Positions 47,227 through 55,724 are shown, numbered from the stretch's first letter. The stretch: DNA of 64,000 bases from Brevibacillus centrosporus (GCF_003710815.1 NZ_RHHP01000001.1:372001-436000); one strand, 5' to 3'. Notes: generated by a model from the sequence alone, not told the origin. Translations and numbers: made by a program.

Positions 47227-48246
47227 TTACAGAAAGACGTCAAAAACGACATAACAGGCTGCTGCGAGCAATGCAGTAACAGGCAGCGTGATCACCCATG
47301 TTACCAGGATTCGTCCTGCCAATCCCCACTTCACTGCGTTCAGTTTCTGGGAGGCACCTACCCCGAGGATCGAGGAGGTAATCACATGTGTGGTACTTAC
47401 AGGAAGCTTGAGCATGGTAAAAATGGTGATAATCAAAGCAGAAGACAGGTCAGCTGAGAAACCGCTGATTGGCTTGATTTTCATAATCTTGCCGCCCATC
47501 GTCTTAATGATCCGCCACCCACCAACAGAAGTTCCGAGCGCCATCGCCAGCGCTGCAGACAGCTTTACCCACAGCGGAATGATGAACTCCCCTGGCGCTT
47601 GATGCAAAAATCCTCCGGAAAGCAGCGCGAGCGTGATAACCCCCATCGTTTTCTGAGCGTCGTTCGCGCCATGGCTGAAAGACTGCCAGGAAGCCGAAAG
47701 CACCTGCAAAAAGCGGAAAGAACGATTCGTTTTATGGTAGGCAGTATTCGCTACCAGTCTGGATACGATCTTGATGACAATGAAACCGATGACAAAAGCG
47801 ACGATCGGAGAAATGATCAGCGCTTTGACGATATCCAGGAAGCCTTCCATGTTGATGGAACCGAATCCTGCAGCACCTACCGCAGCACCGGCGACTCCGC
47901 CGATAATTGCATGAGAGGAAGAACTCGGAATTCCGAACCACCACGTGATCAAATTCCACAGAATGGCGGCGGTAAGTGCTGCAAGCACGACGACCAATCC
48001 GTTTTCGAGCTTGAATGGGTCTGTAATCTTACCACCAATCGTTTTCGCGACCCCAGTATAGGTAAGCGCACCCACCAGGTTGAAAATAGAGGCAATAATG
48101 ATGGCAGTCCGTGGACTCAAGGCTCTTGTGGATACGGAAGTAGCAATCGCGTTGGCTGTGTCATGAAAGCCATTAATAAAGTCAAAGCTTAGCGCCATGA
48201 TGACGACGAGAACGAGAATAATCACCTCTGGCGAAAGATCAGGCAT
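47227..48246 (-). CDS. pit: Inorganic phosphate transporter, PiT family
   Basis: A 339-residue low-affinity phosphate symporter with about ten TM helices. The duplicated PiT signatures are present: GFHDTANAIATSVSTRAL near the N-terminus and SHGANDAQKTMGVI in the second half. It overlaps the 3' end of the upstream DUF47/PhoU-like gene by eight bases, the usual pairing of transporter and accessory protein. Substrate may include metal-phosphate complexes. Confidence 0.95.
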   Translation of the reverse strand: MPDLSPEVIILVLVVIMALSFDFINGFHDTANAIATSVSTRALSPRTAIIIASIFNLVGALTYTGVAKTIGGKITDPFKLENGLVVVLAALTAAILWNLITWWFGIPSSSSHAIIGGVAGAAVGAAGFGSINMEGFLDIVKALIISPIVAFVIGFIVIKIVSRLVANTAYHKTNRSFRFLQVLSASWQSFSHGANDAQKTMGVITLALLSGGFLHQAPGEFIIPLWVKLSAALAMALGTSVGGWRIIKTMGGKIMKIKPISGFSADLSSALIITIFTMLKLPVSTTHVITSSILGVGASQKLNAVKWGLAGRILVTWVITLPVTALLAAACYVVFDVFL

Positions 48247-48856
48247 TCTTTAACACGATCCCTTCTACCAGGTTGGATACATCCTCTGCAAAGTCCGCAC
48301 AGTCTTCCAGCTTGTCATAGATCTCTTTCAGCTTGATCGCTTCAATCGGATTGGCATCAGGGGCATTCAGAAGATCGGAAACCATTTTGCGGTAGTTGGA
48401 GTCAGACTCATGCTCCAGGTCTTTGATTTCCCGTGCGATTTTACTTACCACCTGATGGTCCAGCTTGCGAAGCGTGCGAATCAGTTCAATCAGTTTTGCA
48501 GAGCATTTTACGAGAATATTAGCTTGGGCAAGAACGCGTGGGTCTGGTTGACGAACCTGATAGAGATACATACGATCTGCCACACCATCGATATAATCAA
48601 TCATCGAGTCCATTGTGTGTGCCAATTGATGGATATCTTCGCGCTCAAGCGGAGTGATAAAAGTGGAGTTCAGCTCGTTCATGATGCGGCGAACGATTTC
48701 ATCCCCTTCTTTTTCAACAGCTTTGATTGCCTTTACTTTCGCTTCTAGATCTTGATAGTTGCCTATCATCTCGTAGAAGAGATGAGTTCCTTTGTGGACC
48801 GTGGCAATCTGCTGTTCGAACAGGTCGAAGAAGACATACTTGTTTGATTTAAACAT
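48239..48856 (-). CDS. PhoU-like DUF47 protein (PiT accessory)
   Basis: A 205-residue all-helical PhoU-like protein of the DUF47 family, usually encoded next to PiT and thought to regulate the transporter. Acidic metal-binding-type motifs occur in EREDIHQLAHTMDSMIDYID and in LEHESDSNYRKM. ATG 48856 is chosen; a GTG at 48871 sits directly on AAAGGA. It is translated just ahead of, and overlaps, the transporter gene. Confidence 0.92.
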   Translation of the reverse strand: MFKSNKYVFFDLFEQQIATVHKGTHLFYEMIGNYQDLEAKVKAIKAVEKEGDEIVRRIMNELNSTFITPLEREDIHQLAHTMDSMIDYIDGVADRMYLYQVRQPDPRVLAQANILVKCSAKLIELIRTLRKLDHQVVSKIAREIKDLEHESDSNYRKMVSDLLNAPDANPIEAIKLKEIYDKLEDCADFAEDVSNLVEGIVLKNA

Positions 48857-49065
48857 ACTTTCTGTAGTCACTCCTTTGGAAAAATCACACCTAGACGATT
48901 ATATCGAACATTATTGTGGACGTAAATTTAAAAACAAGGGAAAGTGTGTGTTTTTTTCTTTAAATAAATATTAAGTTTTTGTAAATCTCCTTTACATTTC
49001 AAAAGAAAACCACTCGCTCCGCAAGAAACAGGTACGAGTGTTAGTGTAGCCATACGCTATCTAGT

Positions 49066-49710
49066 TTAATTCGTTGCGGCCAGCATACAGTCTTTCTGTT
49101 TCTTCGCCTCATACATTAACGTGTCCGCTTTTTCGGTCAGCTGCATGGCATCAGCGGCATGCAAAGGGAATGACGCTACGCCGATGCTGACAGTTACCCC
49201 GCCCAGCTCTTCACGGGCCGCTTTTTGAATGCGCTCCCCGATAGCCATCCCCCTTTTTGTATCGGTATGAGGAAGAAGCACGACAAACTCCTCTCCTCCC
49301 CAACGTCCGACGGCATCCTCGCTGCGTACACATGACTTCAGCATCGAGGCAAAGCTGCACAAAAGCTTGTCGCCTTCCAAGTGGCCATAGCGATCATTGT
49401 ATTTTTTAAAATTGTCCAAATCGATAAACAATAAAGTTACTGGGGAATGTACTCGCCTCGCCGTATCGATCTCTTGTTTCAATCTCGTAACAAATCGCCG
49501 ATTGACTAGAACACCCGTCAACGAGTCATGATAGGCCATTTGCCGCAGCATCTGGATATATCGTCCTATTTGATAGCCGATTGCTAGCTGAACGATAGAT
49601 GCACTTGCTACACTCACGATACTTTTCTCCTCAATAGGCAATCCAAACGCCACCAGCCAAACTCCAATCATCAGACAGGATACTCCTAAGCCGACCCAGC
49701 GAAAATCCAA
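49066..49710 (-). CDS. Membrane diguanylate cyclase (GGDEF)
   Basis: This makes cyclic di-GMP from two GTP. The C-terminal GGDEF domain (from about MAYHDSLTGVLVNRR) has the active site GRWGGEEFVVLLP, and an inhibitory I-site RSED exactly five residues before it. The N-terminus has two hydrophobic segments, so it is membrane-bound with a short sensor region. TTG 49710 has GGAGGGG seven bases upstream (214 residues); ATG 49788 would add 26 residues but lacks a ribosome binding site. The PilZ-like synthase at 30477-32351 is a possible c-di-GMP target in the window. Confidence 0.88.
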   Translation of the reverse strand: MDFRWVGLGVSCLMIGVWLVAFGLPIEEKSIVSVASASIVQLAIGYQIGRYIQMLRQMAYHDSLTGVLVNRRFVTRLKQEIDTARRVHSPVTLLFIDLDNFKKYNDRYGHLEGDKLLCSFASMLKSCVRSEDAVGRWGGEEFVVLLPHTDTKRGMAIGERIQKAAREELGGVTVSIGVASFPLHAADAMQLTEKADTLMYEAKKQKDCMLAATN

Positions 49711-49840
49711 AAACAATCCCCCTCCGGTCCATGCAGCAAAAAAACACGACCCACATGATGCATAAGACCTACTTACCAAATAAAACATAGGACTTAATTC
49801 ATATTGTTAGGAATATTTTACCTATGTTTTTTGTGTAGTT

Positions 49841-49879
49841 CAAGAAAAAAGTCCCACTTACTGGACCCATTTTTTCTTG
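49841..49879. repeat. Long inverted repeat in the divergent region before the PKS gene
   Basis: CAAGAAAAAA (49841-49850) with GTCC, and GGAC with TTTTTTCTTG (49870-49879), form a strong hairpin. It lies between two divergently transcribed genes, where a terminator is not expected. Confidence 0.55.
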
Positions 49880-49950
49880 ATCGGACAGCTGAAAACTCTG
49901 ATCTGGCGCGCGATTTCCCTATTCACTTGTATTCCACCATGTTTTTTTCT

Positions 49951-49976
49951 ATTCATACCTGCTATAACGTATGAAT
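49951..49976 (+). promoter_or_regulatory. Promoter of the type III PKS operon with palindromic operator
   Basis: An 8-bp inverted repeat ATTCATAC (49951-49958) / GTATGAAT (49969-49976) brackets a -10 TATAAC (49963-49968) preceded by TGC (extended -10). The -35 is poor. A dimeric repressor bound here would block RNA polymerase. Confidence 0.6.
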
Positions 49977-50038
49977 TGGAACGAACTGGAAAGGGGAAAC
50001 TGATAGGTACCTACTATTAGACGGGAGTGAACCATTCG

Positions 50039-51106
50039 ATGCCCCGTATTGAATCCGTCGCTACAGCCGTTCCCCCCTACGAGATCACACAGGAAGATTC
50101 GATGAATTTGGCTCGCCGTTTCTTTCACGATGCCTTCCCGGACATCGACAGGCTTCTTGGGGTTTTCGGAAACAGCCAAATTAAAAAACGCCACCTTTGC
50201 ATGCCTGTAGATTGGTATGAAGACGATCGCCATTTTGCCGAGAAAAACAAGCTCTATGTAGAAAATGCCGAATCACTCGCCACTATTGCCGCTCACAAAT
50301 GTTTGGAGAAAGCCAATCTCTCCCCTGCCTCTATCGACTGCCTGATGTTCGTCTCCAGTACTGGCATCGCTACTCCGAGTCTCGATTCACGCTTGGTGAA
50401 CAGACTGGGGCTGCGCTCAGATGTCACCAGAGTGCCTCTATGGGGCTTAGGCTGCGCAGGTGGTGCCATGGGTCTTTCTCGTGCCTTTGAATACGCCCGT
50501 GCCTACCCGCAGCGCCGTGTGCTGCTCATAAGCGTTGAATTGTGCGGTCTGACCTTCATCAGGCAAGATATGTCCAAAAGCAATCTGGTTGCAACTTGCC
50601 TGTTTGGAGATGGGGCTGCCGCAGCTCTGGTCGAAGGCGATGAGGTACAGCTTGCAGACTCTGGCTCTCCACGCCTTCGTTTTTGTGGCGCGCGGACGAC
50701 TACTTGGCCTGATACCCTAGATGTGATGGGCTGGGAGCTGACCGAGCCTGGCTTGAAGGTTGTTTTTTCCCGAGACATTCCGAGTATCATCCGCCAAACG
50801 ATGAAGGAAAACGTGGACAGCTTTCTCTCGCCTCATGGCACTTCTGTTGATCGTCTACGTCATTTTATTTTCCACCCTGGTGGTGCCAAGGTGCTTACAG
50901 CCTACCAGCGCTCGCTGGGAATCCCACCAGAGGCCACTCGTTTGTCTGCAGAGGTCCTCTCCGACTTTGGGAACATGTCCTCTCCCACCGTCCTTTTCGT
51001 CTTGGAAAAAAGTATGGAGCAAACGTGGGAGGCAGGGGATCTAGGTCTGTTGGCTGCCCTTGGTCCGGGATTCAGCTCCGAGATGCTCTTGCTGGAAGCG
51101 AGGTGA
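50039..51106 (+). CDS. bpsA: Type III polyketide synthase (alkylpyrone synthase type)
   Basis: A chalcone-synthase-like homodimeric enzyme of 355 residues that extends fatty acyl-CoA with malonyl-CoA. The Cys-His-Asn triad is intact: LWGLGCAGGAMG, IFHPGGAKV and GNMSSPTVLF. It resembles B. subtilis BpsA (BcsA), which makes alkylpyrones. ATG 50039 follows GGGAG; a GTG four codons upstream lies on the site. The next gene encodes an ICMT-family methyltransferase, matching the bpsA-bpsB pair. Confidence 0.92.
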   Translation: MPRIESVATAVPPYEITQEDSMNLARRFFHDAFPDIDRLLGVFGNSQIKKRHLCMPVDWYEDDRHFAEKNKLYVENAESLATIAAHKCLEKANLSPASIDCLMFVSSTGIATPSLDSRLVNRLGLRSDVTRVPLWGLGCAGGAMGLSRAFEYARAYPQRRVLLISVELCGLTFIRQDMSKSNLVATCLFGDGAAAALVEGDEVQLADSGSPRLRFCGARTTTWPDTLDVMGWELTEPGLKVVFSRDIPSIIRQTMKENVDSFLSPHGTSVDRLRHFIFHPGGAKVLTAYQRSLGIPPEATRLSAEVLSDFGNMSSPTVLFVLEKSMEQTWEAGDLGLLAALGPGFSSEMLLLEAR

Positions 51107-51110
51107 ACGT

Positions 51111-51629
51111 ATGCTATTTTTCTGGCTCACTCTGACTATTTTGGTGCTGCAGCGTACGTGCGAACTTTTTTTCGCAGCGAGAAACGCACGAATCATTCGT
51201 TCTCTCGGGGGATATGAAGTCGGTGCGGAGCATTACCGCTATCTCGTGACTCTGCATGTTCTCTTTATCACAAGTCTCATTTGCGAGGTCCAGCTTTCAC
51301 CCGCACCGTTTACGCTTCCCAGCTGGTGGCCCATGACGTTTGCTGTTTTTTTGGCAGCGCAGGTTCTTCGCTACTGGTGCATGTGGAGCCTGGGAAGCCG
51401 GTGGAATACCCGCATTTTGATTTTGCCCGACACGCCTCCTGTGCGTCGTGGACCTTATCGGCATCTCCGCCATCCCAACTACCTCGTCGTCGCGATCGAG
51501 CTTGTCAGCCTGCCAATCAGCTTCGGTGCCTACTTCACCGCTTTTACTTTTTCGCTCCTGAACGCCTGGCTGCTTCTGCGCATCCGAATTCCTATGGAAG
51601 AGAAGGCTGTCCACCGTACTGAGGATTGA
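51111..51629 (+). CDS. bpsB: Isoprenylcysteine carboxyl methyltransferase-family protein, BpsB-like
   Basis: A 172-residue membrane methyltransferase of the ICMT family. The C-terminal SAM-binding motif is in RRGPYRHLRHPNYL and the later IRIPMEEKA segment. In B. subtilis BpsB O-methylates the alkylpyrones made by BpsA. The start ATG 51111 has GAGGTGA upstream that overlaps the PKS stop, so the two are coupled. Several TM helices place it in the membrane, close to lipophilic pyrone products. Confidence 0.9.
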   Translation: MLFFWLTLTILVLQRTCELFFAARNARIIRSLGGYEVGAEHYRYLVTLHVLFITSLICEVQLSPAPFTLPSWWPMTFAVFLAAQVLRYWCMWSLGSRWNTRILILPDTPPVRRGPYRHLRHPNYLVVAIELVSLPISFGAYFTAFTFSLLNAWLLLRIRIPMEEKAVHRTED

Positions 51630-51704
51630 TCGCTAAGAAAACCTTTACCGAGGCTTATTCATGGAGGAGCGACCACGTTTTAGCGGAAAGTTTTCATGCG
51701 TTCC

Positions 51705-51735
51705 AGAATTCATAAGCATTACGCTTATAAATTCT
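51705..51735. repeat. 13-bp imperfect inverted repeat downstream of bpsB
   Basis: AGAATTCATAAGC (51705-51717) and GCTTATAAATTCT (51723-51735) match in 12 of 13 positions around a 5-base loop. There is no T-run, and it precedes the true terminator by 17 bases. It may stabilise the bpsAB mRNA 3' end or be a protein site. Confidence 0.5.
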
Positions 51736-51746
51736 TATACGTTCAA

Positions 51747-51784
51747 AAAAGGTCTCCGTCATACGAAATGACGGAGACTTTTTT
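51747..51784 (+). terminator. Terminator of the bpsAB operon
   Basis: TCTCCGTCAT (51753-51762) and ATGACGGAGA (51768-51777) form a perfect stem followed by CTTTTTTC; the A-run upstream makes it symmetrical. Confidence 0.9.
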
Positions 51785-51860
51785 CTTTCAGATAGGTTTA
51801 CCTTTGCACGTCTGGAGGTAGAAGATAGAGTACTCTACTTTTCCCCGTGAGGTGACACTC

Positions 51861-52184
51861 GTGAACCGAACAAGCATATTTGAACCTCTGGAGACGAAAC
51901 GCATGATCGTTCGAGAATTTTTTGACTTGATCGATACCATACCCAACCGGGATGATTCGGAGACCATCCAAAAATTTCTTCGGTATCTGCAAGGGGTTCT
52001 ACGGATTAAACAGGTGGTGCCGCCGGCCGTAGAAATCATGACCATCGTCAAAGCGTGCAAGCCCATCCTGTATCATGCCGCCAGAAGGAGCGTCCTTACA
52101 TCCAGCAATCTCTACATGCTCTTTCAGGTAGATATGGATCTGGAGCTGGCGAACGAGCGTATCCGTAAATATACGCAGCGATGA
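51861..52184 (+). CDS. Hypothetical protein (107 aa)
   Basis: A 107-residue protein from GTG 51861 with GAGGTGACACTC upstream. It is predominantly helical with charged segments (TKRMIVREFFDLIDTIPNRD) and no signal peptide or clear motif. It stands alone between the bpsAB terminator and the convergent aminopeptidase gene. Not recognised. Confidence 0.65.
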   Translation: MNRTSIFEPLETKRMIVREFFDLIDTIPNRDDSETIQKFLRYLQGVLRIKQVVPPAVEIMTIVKACKPILYHAARRSVLTSSNLYMLFQVDMDLELANERIRKYTQR

Positions 52185-52202
52185 TTCCCTGCGCCGAAAT
52201 CT

Positions 52203-53318
52203 TTACGCCTTTAGATTCTCTGGATTCAAGCACTCAAGTTCAGGAATGACAAAAATGCCGTCTTTCCGGATCAGCACTCCGTCAAACCAGATTTCTCCTC
52301 CCCCCCACTCGGGGCGTTGGATAGATACCATGTCCCAGTGTACCGAGGATTTGTTGCCGTTGTAGGCCTCGTCGTAGCATTGGCCTGGAGTGAAGTGGAA
52401 GCTTCCGTCGATTTTCTCGTCGAACAGGATGTCTTTCATCGGATTGCGGATAAATGGGTTTACCCCAATAGCAAATTCACCAATGAAACGTGCTCCTTCG
52501 TCGGTATCGAGAATCTCGTTAATCCGCTTGGTATCGTTCGCCGTAGCTTCCACAATTTTGCCGTTTTCAAAAGTTAGCTTTACATTTTCAAACACAAAGC
52601 CATGATAAGGTGTTGGCGCATTGTGTGTAATCGTACCGTTTACGGAGTCCTTCACTGGAGCCGTGTACACTTCTCCATCCGGAATGTTCCGCAGACCCGC
52701 ACATTTCACAGCAGGAATATCTTTGATGGAGAAAGTCAGATCGGTGCCTGGTCCTACCAGACGCACTTGATCGGTGCGATTCATCAGTTCGACCAAGCTG
52801 TCCATGGCTTTGTCCATTTTTCCGTAGTCCAGATTGCACACCTGGAAGTAGAAGTCTTCAAAAGCAGCAGTCGACATATTGGCCAGCTGCGCCATCGATG
52901 GGTTCGGATAGCGAAGAACTACCCATTTTGTGTGTGGGACTCGGACGTTCATAACCGGCAATTCATACAAACGGGAATACAAGCCCAGCTTGTCGCCCGG
53001 AACATCCGCCATTTCGTTGATATTGCTGCCCGCGCGAATTCCTATGTATCCGTCCATTTTTTCCATCAGCTTCACTTCATGTTCAGCCATGACAGCTAGC
53101 TGCTCTTCGTTGCAGTGCATCGCCAGCTCACGGCTCACAGCTGGGTTGATCAATTGAACGTATGGATTTCCTTTTGCCTTGTAGATTTCCCGCACGAGTG
53201 CTGCGACCAAATCTGGTGTTTCGCCTTTGGAGTTGATGAGAATGTTTTCTCCTGGCTGTACACGAACAGAATAATTGACGAGGTTATAAGCCAGCTGCTC
53301 AAGACGTGGGTCTCTCAT
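52203..53318 (-). CDS. M29-family metallo-aminopeptidase (AmpS/aminopeptidase T type)
   Basis: A 371-residue cytoplasmic dimeric leucyl-type aminopeptidase with two metal ions. Family signatures include VQPGENILI, the metal-ligand regions GARFIGEFAIGVN and GSFHFTPGQCYDEAYNG, and SSVHWDMV with the conserved His and Asp. It has no signal peptide. The ATG is preceded by AAAGGGTG. Its role is peptide turnover. Confidence 0.92.
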   Translation of the reverse strand: MRDPRLEQLAYNLVNYSVRVQPGENILINSKGETPDLVAALVREIYKAKGNPYVQLINPAVSRELAMHCNEEQLAVMAEHEVKLMEKMDGYIGIRAGSNINEMADVPGDKLGLYSRLYELPVMNVRVPHTKWVVLRYPNPSMAQLANMSTAAFEDFYFQVCNLDYGKMDKAMDSLVELMNRTDQVRLVGPGTDLTFSIKDIPAVKCAGLRNIPDGEVYTAPVKDSVNGTITHNAPTPYHGFVFENVKLTFENGKIVEATANDTKRINEILDTDEGARFIGEFAIGVNPFIRNPMKDILFDEKIDGSFHFTPGQCYDEAYNGNKSSVHWDMVSIQRPEWGGGEIWFDGVLIRKDGIFVIPELECLNPENLKA

Positions 53319-53437
53319 AAATCAAACACCCTTTCCCAATTTTCTGATTCCACTTGTATTTTTAACGATTAATGCAGATAAGTCAATAAAATATATTTTA
53401 TTAGCAGCTGTTACGTAAGCCTCTGGGAAGAAAAGAT

Positions 53438-53477
53438 GGCCAGCTCGTCACACCCAAGCTGGCCTATTCTTTTTTTA
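53438..53477. terminator. Terminator near the DUF4025-like gene
   Basis: GGCCAGCT (53438-53445) and AGCTGGCC (53457-53464) form the stem. The best T-run (TTCTTTTTTT) is on the plus strand, and ATCTTTTC follows on the minus strand. It abuts the stop of the minus-strand small gene at 53478. Confidence 0.7.
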
Positions 53478-53633
53478 CTACCTCGTACTTCCTCTGTCTT
53501 CGATCGTGCCCATCTTATACATATCGCTTACTTGTTCTTGCGTCTCGGCCATTCCCTCGTGATTCTGGTTCTCGTGATTGGCTGCCTCATTCTGATTCCA
53601 TGCATTCGTGGTGCTCGATTGTTGTTTGTCCAT
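53478..53633 (-). CDS. Small hydrophilic protein, DUF4025/YozQ-like (51 aa)
   Basis: A 51-residue protein from ATG 53633, preceded by GAGGAGGAG. It is extremely polar, with Asn, Gln, Glu and His dominating (NAWNQNEAANHENQNHEG). The C-terminal EQVSDMYKMGTIED resembles the conserved end of DUF4025 (YozQ), a small protein of sporeformers. Function unknown. Confidence 0.65.
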   Translation of the reverse strand: MDKQQSSTTNAWNQNEAANHENQNHEGMAETQEQVSDMYKMGTIEDRGSTR

Positions 53634-53706
53634 TCGCCGCTCCTCCTCATCGTTCGATTCCGACTTAGTGTGTACCGGAGTCTCCCTGATTACCCGACGC
53701 AGTGTA

Positions 53707-53740
53707 CAACGCAAAGACGCCTTGCTCGATTAACAAGCAA
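53707..53740 (-). terminator. Hairpin after the Trp-repeat protein gene
   Basis: GACGC and TTGCT on one arm pair with AGCAA and GCGTC on the other. On the minus strand it is followed by TTTGCG, so the T-run is weak. Confidence 0.5.
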
Positions 53741-53766
53741 AGCGTCCGATTCACAAACGATTTTCT

Positions 53767-54255
53767 TTATTTATCGTTGTCAGACTCAGGTGCAGTCAGA
53801 CTCCAACCACTGCCACTGCCTGTATTTTGGAAAGAACCGGCGTTGATAATGATGCTTTGATCCTCGGCAGGAGCTACTACCCAGCCAGCAGCTGGTGCGT
53901 CAACAGGCGCCTGTTTGCCTTGAATAACGTATTCGTCTTCTACAGGGGAAACGACCCAACTCGTTCCTACTCCATTCCCCTGCGAGCCGTTTACGATCAC
54001 ATACTCGTCCTCTTTCGGCATCGCCACCCAGCCTGCAGAGCTTGATGTGACTTGACCTTGTACAGGCATCACGGATTGACCTTCAACCGGTCTTACTTCC
54101 CAGCCGCCTTGTGGAACTTGAGTAGCGCTTGGAGCTTGTACCGCAGCCGTAGCTGCTACTGGAGCCTCGGCAGGCTCCTGCGCACAGGCTGCCTGTGCGA
54201 ACAATGCTGCTCCCAAAACCATGGTACCCATCATTACTGTGCTGCTTTTTCTCAT
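53767..54255 (-). CDS. Secreted protein with five Trp-anchored repeats
   Basis: A 162-residue protein from ATG 54255 (GGGGAG ten bases upstream). An N-terminal signal peptide (MRKSSTVMMGTMVLGAALFA and on) ends in an AxA-type site near ACAQ; the cysteine there lacks a good lipobox. The mature part has five repeats about 25 residues apart: GWEVRPVEGQ, GWVAMPKEDEYVI, SWVVSPVEDEYVI, GWVVAPAEDQSII and GWSLTAPESDN. Linkers are rich in Ala, Gly, Ser and Asn. No family is recognised. It lies directly downstream of a MarR regulator on the same strand. Confidence 0.75.
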   Translation of the reverse strand: MRKSSTVMMGTMVLGAALFAQAACAQEPAEAPVAATAAVQAPSATQVPQGGWEVRPVEGQSVMPVQGQVTSSSAGWVAMPKEDEYVIVNGSQGNGVGTSWVVSPVEDEYVIQGKQAPVDAPAAGWVVAPAEDQSIIINAGSFQNTGSGSGWSLTAPESDNDK

Positions 54256-54332
54256 CTTGTGTACACTCCCCGTTGGTGTCGTACACAACATCGTCCACTG
54301 AAATGTCCCCCACCCGCTAACCTGACGGCTTG

Positions 54333-54761
54333 CTACAAACACTGTTTCATTTTCACCAGAAAATGTGTAAACTGTTTAATTTCTTCGTCGCTCAGGTTTT
54401 CCAACAGCTTACCTAGTAGCACACGACGACGAGCCAAGAGTTTTTCCATCAAAGGCATAGCCGTATCTGATAGAGCCACCCATACTACTCGTCGGTCCTG
54501 TTCGTCCCTGATTCGATCAACATAACCGGCCTTCACCAGTCTATTGAGCGCAATCGTTGTAGCGCTATTGGACTGCTTAAGTATACTCGCCAGCTCGGAT
54601 ACCGTGCTTCGTCCCCGTTGATGAAGCACCCGCAGCAAAATGAATTGCTTGGGGCTGATCTGCTCTTCTTCCTCTAGCCATTGGCTGAGAAAATAGCGAG
54701 CCATCTCGACAAATACTCGATCCAATTCTTCAATTCTACTGGCGCGGGACATTTCGCTCAC
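54333..54761 (-). CDS. MarR-family transcriptional regulator
   Basis: A 142-residue winged-helix repressor. The wHTH has STVSELASILKQSNSATTIA as recognition region and the wing VDRIRDEQDRRVVWVALS. The start is GTG 54761 with AGGTGAT upstream. It is likely autoregulated through the palindrome in its promoter and may control the adjacent secreted repeat protein 78 bases downstream. The ligand is unknown. Confidence 0.9.
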   Translation of the reverse strand: MSEMSRASRIEELDRVFVEMARYFLSQWLEEEEQISPKQFILLRVLHQRGRSTVSELASILKQSNSATTIALNRLVKAGYVDRIRDEQDRRVVWVALSDTAMPLMEKLLARRRVLLGKLLENLSDEEIKQFTHFLVKMKQCL

Positions 54762-54807
54762 ATCATCACCTATTTTCAGAAATTTATAACGATACTTTTA
54801 CTATAAA

Positions 54808-54840
54808 ACTATATAGTGTAAGTAAGCGAAGAGCAAGGGC
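54808..54840 (-). promoter_or_regulatory. marR-type gene promoter with palindromic operator
   Basis: Minus strand: -35 TTGCTC, 17-base spacer, -10 TATAGT. The -10 lies within the perfect palindrome ACTATATAGT (54808-54817), with a second ACTATA half-site just beyond. This is a good candidate for MarR autorepression. Confidence 0.6.
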
Positions 54841-54894
54841 TACTCTTCAAATAAATTTTTTCTGAATAGGAATGGATGCGAACCGCAACAATGT

Positions 54895-54942
54895 GTTTAC
54901 GACTTAAATGGTTTACAGCTTAATGTGTTTACAAAACAATAT
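54895..54942 (+). repeat. Three 16-bp direct repeats (GTTTAC units) in the sip upstream region
   Basis: GTTTAC occurs at 54895, 54911 and 54927, exactly 16 bases apart; the first two units also share the CTTAA that follows. They lie in a 400-base gap (54762-55163) between the divergent MarR-type gene and the signal peptidase gene, which otherwise holds only promoters. Confidence 0.55.
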
Positions 54943-55092
54943 TTTTACTGTAAAACTGATTACAACATTATCTTACCTCAAACAGGAAAATCTGACAATA
55001 CAGGAAAATGGCAAAATCGTGACAGCACCTCCTGCACTTTTTCCTTCCAAGCTTTTCCTTGAATCTTCTTCCGCTTTCAAACGTAAAGCATG

Positions 55093-55098
55093 TATAAT
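55093..55098 (+). promoter_or_regulatory. -10 box of the signal peptidase gene
   Basis: A consensus TATAAT lies 65 bases before the ATG. No clear -35 is found 16-18 bases upstream, so an activator or weak -35 is likely. Confidence 0.5.
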
Positions 55099-55163
55099 GA
55101 AAGGGCATGATTGGCTATCTGCACACATCAACCCGAAAACCACTTACATAGGAGATCAGATCT

Positions 55164-55724
55164 ATGGAACAAACGAATAGTGCGACAAAATGGAAAGTGG
55201 AATTGTTTGATTGGCTAAAATCATTCTTGTTGATTGGTGGTTTGACCGTATTTATTTACGTGTTCATCATGGCGCCATACGTGGTTCAAGGGCGCTCCAT
55301 GGAAAGTACCTTGCATGACCGCGAGCGAGTCATCGTCAACAAAGCTGTCTATTATCTGAAAGACCCTCAGCCCGGTGATATTGTGATTATTCACCCGGAT
55401 GCGAGCGGTGATAACTGGATCAAGCGCGTTGTGGCAGTCGCAGGGGATACTGTGGAAGCAAAGGATGATCAATTGTACGTAAATGGCCAGCCCCTCAGCG
55501 AAGAGTACTTGACCAACAACAAGCTGAAAGCCTCAGCTAGTGGTGTTACACTGACAGAAGACTTTGGGCCGATCAAGATCCCAGACGGCAGCGTGTTCGT
55601 GATGGGAGACAATCGCAACAACAGTATGGACAGCCGCGTCATCGGTCCTGTCAAACTGGACCATGTCGTTGGACGAGCTGAAGTGGTTTACTGGCCGCTC
55701 GCAGACGTTCGCCTTCCTCGTTAA
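55164..55724 (+). CDS. sipS: Type I signal peptidase
   Basis: A 186-residue signal peptidase that cleaves Sec signal peptides outside the membrane. One N-terminal TM helix (about 16-38) is followed by the catalytic Ser in VQGRSMESTL and the general-base Lys in NWIKRVVAVAGD; GDNRNNSMDSR is the conserved box E. AGGAG precedes the ATG by nine bases. It is of the Bacillus SipS/SipT class; the exact paralogue name is uncertain. Confidence 0.93.
   Translation: MEQTNSATKWKVELFDWLKSFLLIGGLTVFIYVFIMAPYVVQGRSMESTLHDRERVIVNKAVYYLKDPQPGDIVIIHPDASGDNWIKRVVAVAGDTVEAKDDQLYVNGQPLSEEYLTNNKLKASASGVTLTEDFGPIKIPDGSVFVMGDNRNNSMDSRVIGPVKLDHVVGRAEVVYWPLADVRLPR

Noticed and set aside
54895..54942. PhoP boxes
   Set aside because: The GTTTAC units are 16 bases apart, whereas PhoP boxes recur at about 11 bases, and the flanking genes are not phosphate genes.
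54908..55180. A 90-codon plus-strand frame before the signal peptidase gene
   Set aside because: It overlaps the promoter and start of the signal peptidase gene in another frame and has no ribosome binding site or coding-like composition.
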